DNA of 40,082 nt, taken from an uncultured Ruminococcus sp. Lineage in GTDB: Bacteria > Bacillota > Clostridia > Oscillospirales > Ruminococcaceae. The translations under genes and the position numbers were made by a program. Below are positions 24,417-31,845 of the stretch, one piece after another. Position 1 is the first letter of the stretch, and each line of letters begins with the position of its first letter. The stretch is taken from positions 1-40,082 of the forward strand of contig UQXS01000001.1 in assembly GCA_900545125.1 (NCBI GenBank), written 5' to 3'. The notes below the pieces were generated by a model. It made no database searches and had not been told where the DNA came from. It saw only the letters and a program-made list of their open reading frames with translations.

Positions 24417-26303
24417 TTAAAATAGTCTTAAAAAATTACCGGTGATAATTGTATAGCCATAGGGTTCTATCTCAACCGTGTTATTTTCAAATCGTCCTAT
24501 ATACGGCTTTAGGTCACTAAAAAGTTCAAGCAATTTCGACACATTTCCCACAGTTATGTCTGCTTCACTCTTATTCACAAAAAAGATATAATCCGGATCT
24601 CCCTGACGTGTAAACACTGTTACTCTGTCATCATTCACCCACTTATCGTTATCAACGAAATAGATCCTGCCGTCTCTCAGATTGGGTATTGACTTTCTGA
24701 CACGGCTGAGACGGCTTACGTACTCAATAAGCTCGTGATCCTCATTGCCCCACGGATAACAGCGTCGGTTGAAAGGATCTTTATAGCCTTGGAGTCCCGC
24801 CTCATCACCATAATATATGCTTGGAACTCCGGGCAGGAAAAACATAAGAGCCATTGCCGCCTTGAGACGATTTTTACCCAGATTATATTCATACTCGTTA
24901 AGATAGCGCTCTGCCATCCAGTCCTTGCTCTTGTCATCGCAGCTTTCACCGCCCAGACGGTTAATAGCACGTTCAATATCGTGAGTAGAGACAAAATTCA
25001 TGAGAACATCCAGCGTCGGCTTGGGATAATTTTCAGCAATGGTCATTACGGAATTGGCAAGATCATTGGCTTTTCCGCCCTTTACAAAGTTGATTATCGC
25101 TTCACGGAAAGGATAATTCATAACGGAGTCAAGCTGATTTCCCAGAAGATAACGCCTTTTTATGCCGTAGCTTTCCTTGTTGGATGCATCCTCCCACACT
25201 TCTCCGATTACTATTTTGTCCTTGCCGTAACCCTTGACGCTCTTCCGGAGATTAAACAAAAATCGGTCAGGGAGTTCGTCTGCCACATCAAGGCGCCACC
25301 CTGCCGCGCCCTTGCCAAGCCAGTAATTCAGAACACCCTCTTCACCGCAGATAAATTCGGTATAATCCTCGTTGTTCTCCCAAACGTTGGGGAGGGTGTC
25401 GATCCCCCACCACGCTTCATAAACATCAGGATAGTTAATAAACGTATACCAGCTATAATACGGACTGTCCTTGGACTGATATGCGCCCTGTTCCGGATAT
25501 CTGCCGAACTTGTTGAAATAAACGCTGTCTGCTCCCGTATGAGAGAAAACTCCGTCAAGTATCACGGATATACCGTACTTGTCAGCCTCACGGCAAAGCT
25601 CTTCAAAATCATCGTTCGTTCCGAGAAGCGGATCGGCTTTCATGTAATTTGCAGTATTGTAGCGGTGATTTTCGTGCGATTCAAAAATCGGATTCAGATA
25701 GATGCAGGTAACACCGAGGTCATGGAGATAAGGCAGTTTTGACTGGATTCCTGCAAAATCTCCGCCGAAATAGTCGTTGTTCCAGACATGACCGTTCTGA
25801 TCCGGCTTATAATAGGGAGTTTCTCCCCATTCACGCATAACACGGTCGCCGGGAACTCCCTCGTGTTCCTTTCCGCTCTTGCAGAAACGGTCGGGGAAGA
25901 TCTGGTACATAACGCCGCCTTTCAGGAAATCCGGCGTTTCATACGTGTTATTATAGACGGTAAGCTGGAAAAGATCGCCGAAATCCACATTGCCCTCATG
26001 AACGTTCTGTTTCTTTATATAGTGGCGTGCGCCGTTTGATATATAAGAAAAATAGTAGTAGTGAACATCGGTATATCTTGCAGTATACTCCGTGGAATAC
26101 GCCATGCAGTCGCCCTCGTCAGTGACTTCATTCATTCTGAGAAAGCGTTCTTTGAATCCGGTACGGAAAAGTACAAGAACGGGTGGAGATTCAAGAGGTA
26201 TATCCTTTGCGAGCCTTATGGTAAAGCGGCAGGTCTCTCCCTGCTTTATCGCTCCGAAGATCGACTTATAGCTAAGATCCCATGAATCATAAATTGGTTT
26301 CAT
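24417..26303 (-). CDS. GH13 alpha-glycosidase (neopullulanase/cyclomaltodextrinase-like)
   Basis: A 628-residue alpha-amylase family enzyme. An N-terminal beta-sandwich (about 1-120) precedes the barrel. The four GH13 regions are visible: DGVFSHTG, GWRLDVADE (nucleophile Asp), VIGEVWED (acid/base Glu) and FVSTHDIERA (third acid). There is no signal peptide, so it acts in the cytoplasm on maltodextrins or glycogen branches. It follows glgP by 60 bases and probably supplies it with debranched chains. The subfamily (GH13_20 or a relative) is inferred. A good ribosome site, GGAGG, lies about nine bases upstream. Confidence 0.9.
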   Translation of the reverse strand: MKPIYDSWDLSYKSIFGAIKQGETCRFTIRLAKDIPLESPPVLVLFRTGFKERFLRMNEVTDEGDCMAYSTEYTARYTDVHYYYFSYISNGARHYIKKQNVHEGNVDFGDLFQLTVYNNTYETPDFLKGGVMYQIFPDRFCKSGKEHEGVPGDRVMREWGETPYYKPDQNGHVWNNDYFGGDFAGIQSKLPYLHDLGVTCIYLNPIFESHENHRYNTANYMKADPLLGTNDDFEELCREADKYGISVILDGVFSHTGADSVYFNKFGRYPEQGAYQSKDSPYYSWYTFINYPDVYEAWWGIDTLPNVWENNEDYTEFICGEEGVLNYWLGKGAAGWRLDVADELPDRFLFNLRKSVKGYGKDKIVIGEVWEDASNKESYGIKRRYLLGNQLDSVMNYPFREAIINFVKGGKANDLANSVMTIAENYPKPTLDVLMNFVSTHDIERAINRLGGESCDDKSKDWMAERYLNEYEYNLGKNRLKAAMALMFFLPGVPSIYYGDEAGLQGYKDPFNRRCYPWGNEDHELIEYVSRLSRVRKSIPNLRDGRIYFVDNDKWVNDDRVTVFTRQGDPDYIFFVNKSEADITVGNVSKLLELFSDLKPYIGRFENNTVEIEPYGYTIITGNFLRLF

Positions 26304-26325
26304 TAATCTGCCTCCAAAAATTAGT

Positions 26326-26350
26326 TACGGGCGGACAACGCCCGCCCGTA
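26326..26350 (-). terminator. Hairpin between glgP and the GH13 gene
   Basis: Stem TACGGGCGG (26326-26334) with CCGCCCGTA (26342-26350). On the minus strand it is followed by ACTAATTTTTGG, so it could reduce read-through from glgP into the GH13 gene. The gap before the T-run makes it a partial terminator at best. Confidence 0.55.
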
Positions 26351-26363
26351 TTAAAGGTTTGAA

Positions 26364-28772
26364 TTATCTTAAATGCCAGATGTTGTCAGCATATTCTGTA
26401 ACTGCACGGTCGGCAGAGAAGATTCCTGCGCCGGCAATATTGTTAAGGGACATCTTAGCCCACTTCATCTTGTCATTGTAGCACTCTGTAACGTATCTCT
26501 GAGCATTTCTGTAGCTGTCAAAGTCGGCAAGAACCATATACGGATCACGATCTTTCAGCGAATTTGCAACATCGTTGAAAGTACAGCCATTGATGCCGTG
26601 ATACATACGCTCAATGCCTTCTCTGATAACAGGATTGCTGTTGAAATAGTCCTCAGGTCTGTATCCTCTTGCTTTAAGTTCGTTTACCTCAGGAGTGGTC
26701 ATACCGAATATAACTATATTATCGTCGCCGGCAGCCTCCTTGATCTCGATATTTGCACCGTCAAGAGTTCCGAGGGTAACAGCTCCGTTAAGCATGAGCT
26801 TCATATTGCCCGTACCGGATGCCTCTGTTCCAGCCAGCGAGATCTGCTCTGAAACGTCTGATGCAGGCATGAGGATCTCCGAAAGCGTTACGCAGTAGTT
26901 TTCAAGGAACACTACCTGAAGCTTCTGTCTGATACGTGGATTCTTCCTGATCTCCTCGGATATAGCCCAGATCATCTTGATTATCTGCTTTGCAAGGTAG
27001 TAGCCGGGAGCAGCCTTTGCAGCGAAAATATATGTCTTGGGCGTAAAGGGAGCATCAGGATTGTTAAGAAGATACGCATAATCCGCAAGGATATTCATAA
27101 CGTTGAGGTGCTGTCTCTTGTACTCGTGGAGACGCTTTACCTGTACATCGAAGATGCTGTCGGTATCAAGGATGATTCCGCTGGTATTCTTTACACGCTT
27201 TGCAAATCTGTCCTTGTTAGCTTTCTTGACATCCATAAGCTTTGTGAGGACTTCCTGATCGTCCTGGAAAGCCCTGAACTTTTCAAGCTCTGCGCCGTCC
27301 TTTATAAACTTTTCACCGATAGTTTCCTCAAGAAGTCCGGTAAGACCGGGATTGGACTGATAGAGCCATCTTCTGTATGCGATTCCGTTGGTAACGTTCT
27401 TGAACTTTTCGGGAGTATTCTCGTATTCGTCGTGGAAAACGGACTGCTTTATGATCTCGGAATGAAGCTTTGATACGCCGTTTACGCTGTGTGACACCGC
27501 AACGCAGAGCGTAGCCATGTGGATCATATTGTCCTTGATGATAGACATACGTGTTGTCTTTGCGCTGTCGTAGCCGTTTCTTTCCATAAGTGACTGACAG
27601 TAGCGGTTGTTTATTTCAACAATGATAGAGAAAATTCTCGGAATAACGTGCTTTACAAGGTTTACATCCCACTTTTCAAGAGCCTCTGCCATAACGGTAT
27701 GGTTTGTATATGCAAAGGTCTTTACAACGATATCCCACGACTTCTCCCATGTGTATCCGCAGTCATCGAGAAGTATTCTCATAAGTTCGGGAATAGCAAG
27801 GGTAGGATGAGTATCGTTAATGTGGATAGCTACCTTCTCGGCAAGATTGTCAAGAGTGCCGTAAACATTCATGTGAGTGTTTACGATATCGCCTACTGCG
27901 GCGGCACAGAGGAAGTACTGCTGACGAAGACGGAGCGACTTGCCCTTGTTATGGTTGTCGTTGGGGTAAAGTATTTTTGAAATAGCGTTTGCAATAGAGT
28001 TCTGTGCAAGAGCACTCTCGTAATTGCCCTTGTTGAACATATCCATGTCAAAGCTCGGAGCTTTCGCAGACCAGAGACGAAGCACCGAAACGCCCTCGCT
28101 GCCGTAGCCTGATACGTACATATCGTAGGGGGTAGCAACAACGGTATTGTAATTCACATGGCTGATATAGTGGTACTGATTATCCCAGTATTCCTGAAGA
28201 TCGCCCTCAAAATGAATATCAATGGAAAGCTCCGGCTTTGGCACAAGCCATACAGAACCGCCGGGAAGCCAGTTATCGGGGAGTTCAGTCTGCCAGCCGT
28301 CCTCCAGCTTCTGCTGGAAAATGCCGTATTCGTAGCATATGGAGTGACCCATTGCCGGGAATCCCTGTGTTGCAAGGCCGTCAAGATAGCAGGCTGCAAG
28401 ACGTCCGAGACCGCCGTTGCCCAGACCTGCATCCGGCTCGTGGTCGTATATCTTATCCAGATTAATATCGTATGATTTCAGCATTGCCCTGATATCGTCT
28501 GCAAGTTCAAGGTTATAGATGCTTGTCTTGAGGGAACGTCCCATAAGGAATTCCATTGATAAATAATAAATCTGCTTGCCGCCGACAGAGTGTGTATGAT
28601 TTATGAAGCTCTGCCTCTTTGCGCCGAGTATCTCAACGATGATTGACGAAAGGACATGATAAACCTGCTTGTCGGAAGCCTCCTCGGGGGAAACGCTGTA
28701 GAGAAGCTGAAGCTTTCTCGGGAATTCTTCTTTGATCCTGTCCATGAGAGGATTTGCTTTTTTTATTGCCAT
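26364..28772 (-). CDS. glgP: Glycogen/maltodextrin phosphorylase
   Basis: An 802-residue PLP enzyme that releases glucose 1-phosphate from alpha-1,4-glucan ends. The PLP-binding region EASGTGNMKLMLNG is intact, as are the N-terminal HTHSVGGKQIYYLSMEFLMGR blocks and the active-site region GNGGLGRLAACYLD. The start is ATG 28772 (MAIKKANPLMDRIK), six bases after AGGAGA. The frame stays open another 54 codons upstream, but that part is AT-rich, unlike the family, and contains the promoter. It forms an operon with the GH13 gene. Confidence 0.96.
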   Translation of the reverse strand: MAIKKANPLMDRIKEEFPRKLQLLYSVSPEEASDKQVYHVLSSIIVEILGAKRQSFINHTHSVGGKQIYYLSMEFLMGRSLKTSIYNLELADDIRAMLKSYDINLDKIYDHEPDAGLGNGGLGRLAACYLDGLATQGFPAMGHSICYEYGIFQQKLEDGWQTELPDNWLPGGSVWLVPKPELSIDIHFEGDLQEYWDNQYHYISHVNYNTVVATPYDMYVSGYGSEGVSVLRLWSAKAPSFDMDMFNKGNYESALAQNSIANAISKILYPNDNHNKGKSLRLRQQYFLCAAAVGDIVNTHMNVYGTLDNLAEKVAIHINDTHPTLAIPELMRILLDDCGYTWEKSWDIVVKTFAYTNHTVMAEALEKWDVNLVKHVIPRIFSIIVEINNRYCQSLMERNGYDSAKTTRMSIIKDNMIHMATLCVAVSHSVNGVSKLHSEIIKQSVFHDEYENTPEKFKNVTNGIAYRRWLYQSNPGLTGLLEETIGEKFIKDGAELEKFRAFQDDQEVLTKLMDVKKANKDRFAKRVKNTSGIILDTDSIFDVQVKRLHEYKRQHLNVMNILADYAYLLNNPDAPFTPKTYIFAAKAAPGYYLAKQIIKMIWAISEEIRKNPRIRQKLQVVFLENYCVTLSEILMPASDVSEQISLAGTEASGTGNMKLMLNGAVTLGTLDGANIEIKEAAGDDNIVIFGMTTPEVNELKARGYRPEDYFNSNPVIREGIERMYHGINGCTFNDVANSLKDRDPYMVLADFDSYRNAQRYVTECYNDKMKWAKMSLNNIAGAGIFSADRAVTEYADNIWHLR

Positions 28773-28889
28773 AGTATATCTCCTATCTGCCGCCGGATGC
28801 GGCTTATTACTGATCGTATTTTTTTCTTCCGTTATAATTCTCTGTAAAGCGTCATGACGGAAAAATAAATTTACAAACGGTATATTTAA

Positions 28890-28918
28890 ATTGTACCATG
28901 TTTCATTATTTTTTGCAA
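28890..28918 (-). promoter_or_regulatory. Promoter of glgP
   Basis: TTGCAA (complement of 28913-28918), a 17-bp spacer and TACAAT (complement of 28890-28895). The match is moderate; the same TTGCAA -35 precedes the YfhO gene. Confidence 0.6.
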
Positions 28919-28978
28919 TTGTAACAATCAACAAATTTTTTTCAACGAAATTTATATATTGCGTAATTTTAACAAAAA

Positions 28979-28996
28979 AGCTGGTGTCCGACAGCT
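28979..28996 (-). terminator. Weak terminator-like hairpin upstream of the glgP promoter
   Basis: AGCTG/CAGCT stem with an 8-base loop, followed on the minus strand by TTTTTT. The stem is short. It lies upstream of the predicted glgP promoter and might shield it from read-through. Apart from the two promoters and this hairpin, I see nothing else in the AT-rich gap 28773-29264. Confidence 0.35.
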
Positions 28997-29128
28997 AAAA
29001 AAACCGTTTTTTATCGTGATATTCGCCAACGGTATATTTTTCAACAAGGTATTTTTGTTAATTTTGCACAACACATTACTTATCTAAAATTTCTCTGATA
29101 TTTTTAAAAAATAAAACACAAAAAACAT

Positions 29129-29157
29129 TTGAAATCCTCGTAAAAATGTGGTATAAT
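29129..29157 (+). promoter_or_regulatory. Promoter of the SipW-like gene
   Basis: TTGAAA (29129-29134), a 17-bp spacer and a perfect TATAAT (29152-29157) preceded by a TG-type extension. About 100 bases of leader follow, with a small hairpin GCGGA/TCCGC at 29174-29189. Confidence 0.8.
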
Positions 29158-29264
29158 ATAGGTAATCAACCGTGCGGAATTATATCCGCCGGAAAACGTG
29201 TAGAAAAAGAACATCAGCGCATTATGCGGCTGAAACGCCCAAAAAAAGAAAAGGATGATTGTGA

Positions 29265-30482
29265 ATGGAAAAGAAAAAAGGCTTCTCACTACTTAAAATG
29301 CTGATTATAGTTATATGCATTTTCTCCATAATTATTTCACTTGCCGTCAATATTGCTTTTTCGGCAGGGAAAACACCAAACATATTCGGAAACTATATAT
29401 ACATTGTCAGTGAAAACTTCAAGGTAACAAAAAATGATCCCTCGAAAGACATAGTCAAGGGCGAAGCGCTTCTTGCCAAAGCCATTTCGGATTCCGATAC
29501 GCTCCTCAAAGATGATATCGTACTCTGCTATCCTGCCGAGTCTCCCGATAAGCTCTGCATCCGCAGCATTCAGGAGATAATAACGGATGCATCCGGTGCT
29601 GAAACATACATCACCGCCGATTCAAGCCGCTACGGAAACGCCGATAACTCTATCACAAGGGACAAGATCAAGGCTGTATGTACCGGTCATCCGAAAAGCA
29701 AGGAACTCGGCGCTTTCATAAGATTTACAAAAAGCATTGCAGGTATAGCTCTGGAACTTCTCCTGCCCTGCGTTATTCTCATGATGTTCCTCATTGCCAG
29801 AATCGTTTCATCCAGAAACAAGGTTGAAGAAGAAGAGGAAAATTACGATTTCTATGAATATGACGATGACGAAGAACAGCCCGAAGTTAAAAAGCCTTCC
29901 CATGCCAAACCTGAAAATCCGCTTTTTGAAAATTTTCAGGAGATCCAGCCAAACGGCGAACTCGAACGCAAAAAAATGTCTATAATGGAGAATTTCAGTC
30001 AGAAAAAGGTCAACCCCGATTCTCCGTATCAGAAAGAAAAAGAGCGTACCATGCAGTTCAAGGCTCAGAGGAGCGCAGAATCAACATTTGCTGCAAGAAA
30101 CGTTGGAAGTGCTTCATCTACAGCGCCTACAGCCGACGCTCTCCGTGAGGAAATGCTCAGAAAAACTGCCGAAGCCGAACGTACCGGCAACTACAACATC
30201 AAAGGTACAGGCGGATCTACAAAATCAGCATCGTCCGCTTCCGATATTACGGGAGTTCTTCCAAAGGCTCAGCTTGCCGAAATGTCCAGAGCTGATGTTC
30301 CAAAGACAACCCCTCTGAGAAGTCAGTCTGCACAGCCTGCTGCTGTTCCAAAAAAGAGCAGTTCCCCCGATATTTCCGATATTATCAAGAGATCTGAAAA
30401 TTCTACACGCAAAAAGTCTGCTGACGATATGTCCGTTGACGATCTGCTTAAACTCATTGAGGACGAAAAGAAGCGTCTCTGA
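29265..30482 (+). CDS. SipW-like signal peptidase homologue lacking the catalytic motif
   Basis: A 405-residue protein. A membrane segment at 10-33 is followed by GKTPNIFGNYIYIVSENF, which aligns with the ER/SipW-type signal peptidase pattern (P-IFG---YVV-SGSM-P), but the nucleophile motif SGSM is replaced by SENF (49-52). The His motif (VHRI) is replaced by CIRSI (98-102). The later ITADSSRYGNADNSITRDKIKAV keeps the family layout, here quoted in two parts: ITADSSRYGNAD and NSITRDKIKAV. A second membrane segment lies at 157-182, followed by an acidic patch (188-205) and a 200-residue low-complexity tail in the cytoplasm. It is probably a non-catalytic scaffold. AAAGGA sets the start. Confidence 0.65.
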   Translation: MEKKKGFSLLKMLIIVICIFSIIISLAVNIAFSAGKTPNIFGNYIYIVSENFKVTKNDPSKDIVKGEALLAKAISDSDTLLKDDIVLCYPAESPDKLCIRSIQEIITDASGAETYITADSSRYGNADNSITRDKIKAVCTGHPKSKELGAFIRFTKSIAGIALELLLPCVILMMFLIARIVSSRNKVEEEEENYDFYEYDDDEEQPEVKKPSHAKPENPLFENFQEIQPNGELERKKMSIMENFSQKKVNPDSPYQKEKERTMQFKAQRSAESTFAARNVGSASSTAPTADALREEMLRKTAEAERTGNYNIKGTGGSTKSASSASDITGVLPKAQLAEMSRADVPKTTPLRSQSAQPAAVPKKSSSPDISDIIKRSENSTRKKSADDMSVDDLLKLIEDEKKRL

Positions 30483-30501
30483 TGCATAATCAAATACAAA
30501 C

Positions 30502-30529
30502 AAAGGGACGGCAGATGTGCCGTCCCTTT
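30502..30529 (+). terminator. Terminator after the SipW-like gene
   Basis: Perfect 12-bp stem AAAGGGACGGCA/TGCCGTCCCTTT with a 4-base loop, ending in TTTAGTATT. Symmetric A and T ends make it usable from both strands. Confidence 0.8.
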
Positions 30530-30563
30530 AGTATTGGAATAATATTTTAATATCATGCAAAAA

Positions 30564-30594
30564 AGCCGTACCCCGAAAGGTACGGCTGATTTTT
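30564..30594. terminator. Bidirectional terminator at the end of rplL
   Basis: Stem AGCCGTACC (30564-30572) with GGTACGGCT (30579-30587). Plus-strand tail GATTTTT; minus-strand tail TTTTTTGC directly after the stem. It ends the rplJ-rplL transcript and backs up the previous terminator. Confidence 0.85.
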
Positions 30595-30605
30595 CGCAAA
30601 AACGA

Positions 30606-30977
30606 TTACTTGATCTCGATTGAAGCACCGGCAGCCTCGAACTTCTCCTTGATCTCGTTAGCTTCTGACTCTGAGATGCCTTCCTTGATCGTCTTAGGAG
30701 CAGACTCAACTACTTCCTTAGCTTCCTTAAGGCCAAGACCGAGGATCTCCTTAGCAGCCTTGATAACAGCCATCTTAGCATCACCAAAGGATGTAAGAAC
30801 AACGTCGAATTCTGTCTTAGCAGCCTCAGCAGCACCAGCGCCGCCAGCAGCAGGAGCAGCAGCAACCATTGCTGTTACGCCGAATTCCTCCTGGATTGCG
30901 TCAACGAGCTCTGCAAGCTCAAGAACGGAAAGAGTCTTGATATCTTCAACAAATTTTGTAATTTTCTCTGAAGCCAT
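30606..30977 (-). CDS. rplL: Ribosomal protein bL12 (L7/L12)
   Basis: Stalk protein of the 50S subunit, 123 residues. The N-terminal dimerisation region is followed by an Ala/Gly-rich hinge (AAAPAAGGAGAAEAAK) and the conserved C-terminal domain (FDVVLTSFGDAKMAVIKAAK). It binds L10 in multiple copies and recruits translation factors. AAAGGAG precedes the ATG. It lies 78 bases downstream of rplJ in the same transcript. Confidence 0.98.
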   Translation of the reverse strand: MASEKITKFVEDIKTLSVLELAELVDAIQEEFGVTAMVAAAPAAGGAGAAEAAKTEFDVVLTSFGDAKMAVIKAAKEILGLGLKEAKEVVESAPKTIKEGISESEANEIKEKFEAAGASIEIK

Positions 30978-31055
30978 GATTAATAATCTCCTTTATAATA
31001 ATTTTCTGCCTGTAACAGGCGGTAATTTCAAGCTGCGAATTCAAAATGAATAAAA

Positions 31056-31571
31056 TCAGGCAGCTTCTTCTTCTGATTTCTTGTCTGCAAGAGCCTTGAG
31101 AGTAGCAGCAAGCTTCTGGATGGGTCCCTGAAGAGAACCAACGAGCTGAGCGAGAAGAACATCCTTTGAAGGAATCTTGGAAAGAGCAACGACTCCAGCC
31201 TGATCGTAAATTTCACCCTCAACATAACCTGCTTTAAGATTAAACTTGTCATCTCCAGCCTTTTCAGCAAACTTTCCGAGGATTCTTGCAGGGGCAGTCT
31301 GATCTTCGTTTGAAAGAGCGATAGCGGTTGTGCCGTTAAGAGACTCCTCAAATCCGTTGATGCCGCAGTTCTGGAAAGCACGGAGAAGAAGTGTATTCTT
31401 CTCTACGAAGTAATTAACTCCAGCCTCACGAAGCTCTTTTCTGAGCTTTGTATCTTCCTCAACAGTAATTCCCTTATAGTCAACGAGAACGCCTGAAACA
31501 GAAGCCTTGATGAGGTCTGTAAGCTGTTCAACCTTAGCTTTCTTAGCTTCGAGTACAGCATTGCTTGGCAT
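31056..31571 (-). CDS. rplJ: Ribosomal protein uL10
   Basis: A 171-residue stalk base protein that anchors L7/L12 to 23S rRNA. The start is MPSNAVLEAKKAK at 31571, after a strong GGAGGTGA ribosome site. The frame stays open further upstream, but that part is the regulatory leader. Together with L12 it represses its own operon through the leader. Confidence 0.97.
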   Translation of the reverse strand: MPSNAVLEAKKAKVEQLTDLIKASVSGVLVDYKGITVEEDTKLRKELREAGVNYFVEKNTLLLRAFQNCGINGFEESLNGTTAIALSNEDQTAPARILGKFAEKAGDDKFNLKAGYVEGEIYDQAGVVALSKIPSKDVLLAQLVGSLQGPIQKLAATLKALADKKSEEEAA

Positions 31572-31752
31572 TGTGTATTCACCTCCGAATGAAATATGAT
31601 CGTATCCGAAAGCAAAAAAATCCTTTACCGACAGCTCGGAAAAGGACAGAATAATTCTCATGAATTAATTGCTATTCCTCGGCGGGACTTACAGGTCATA
31701 CGGCCATGCCGGCTGTCTTTAGAATACGATATGTACTGTGCATCACACAGCT
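31572..31752 (-). promoter_or_regulatory. rplJ-rplL (L10) leader with attenuator
   Basis: The leader of about 180 bases contains an intrinsic terminator: TCCTTT-CCGA (31621-31631) and TCGG-AAAGGA (31636-31646), then TTTTTTT on the minus strand (31614-31620). The terminator loop GCTG and its neighbours (GAGCTGTCGG) are complementary to an earlier GACAGC (around 31713-31718), which could form a competing antiterminator. This agrees with the known Firmicutes L10 leader, in which the L10-L12 complex decides between the two folds. Confidence 0.8.
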
Positions 31753-31757
31753 TTTAC

Positions 31758-31786
31758 ATTATATCATACTTTTTCTGCCCTGTCAA
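31758..31786 (-). promoter_or_regulatory. Promoter of rplJ-rplL
   Basis: Full consensus TTGACA (complement of 31781-31786), a 17-bp spacer and TATAAT (complement of 31758-31763). Confidence 0.9.
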
Positions 31787-31806
31787 GCCTTTTTTTGGAT
31801 TTTTTC

Positions 31807-31836
31807 AAAAAAATCCCCTGCCGTACAGACAGGGGA
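31807..31836 (-). terminator. Terminator of the YfhO gene
   Basis: Stem TCCCCTG/CAGGGGA (31814-31836, 9-base loop) followed on the minus strand by seven Ts (31807-31813). It lies just upstream of the rplJ promoter. Confidence 0.85.
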
Positions 31837-31845
31837 GATTGTTAT

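Noticed and set aside
28773..28934. Extra 54 codons at the N-terminus of glgP
   Set aside because: The region is AT-rich, contains the predicted promoter, is not family-like, and a strong ribosome site precedes 28772.
31572..31661. Extended N-terminus of rplJ from 31661
   Set aside because: This is the regulatory leader with the terminator; GGAGGTGA sets the start at 31571.
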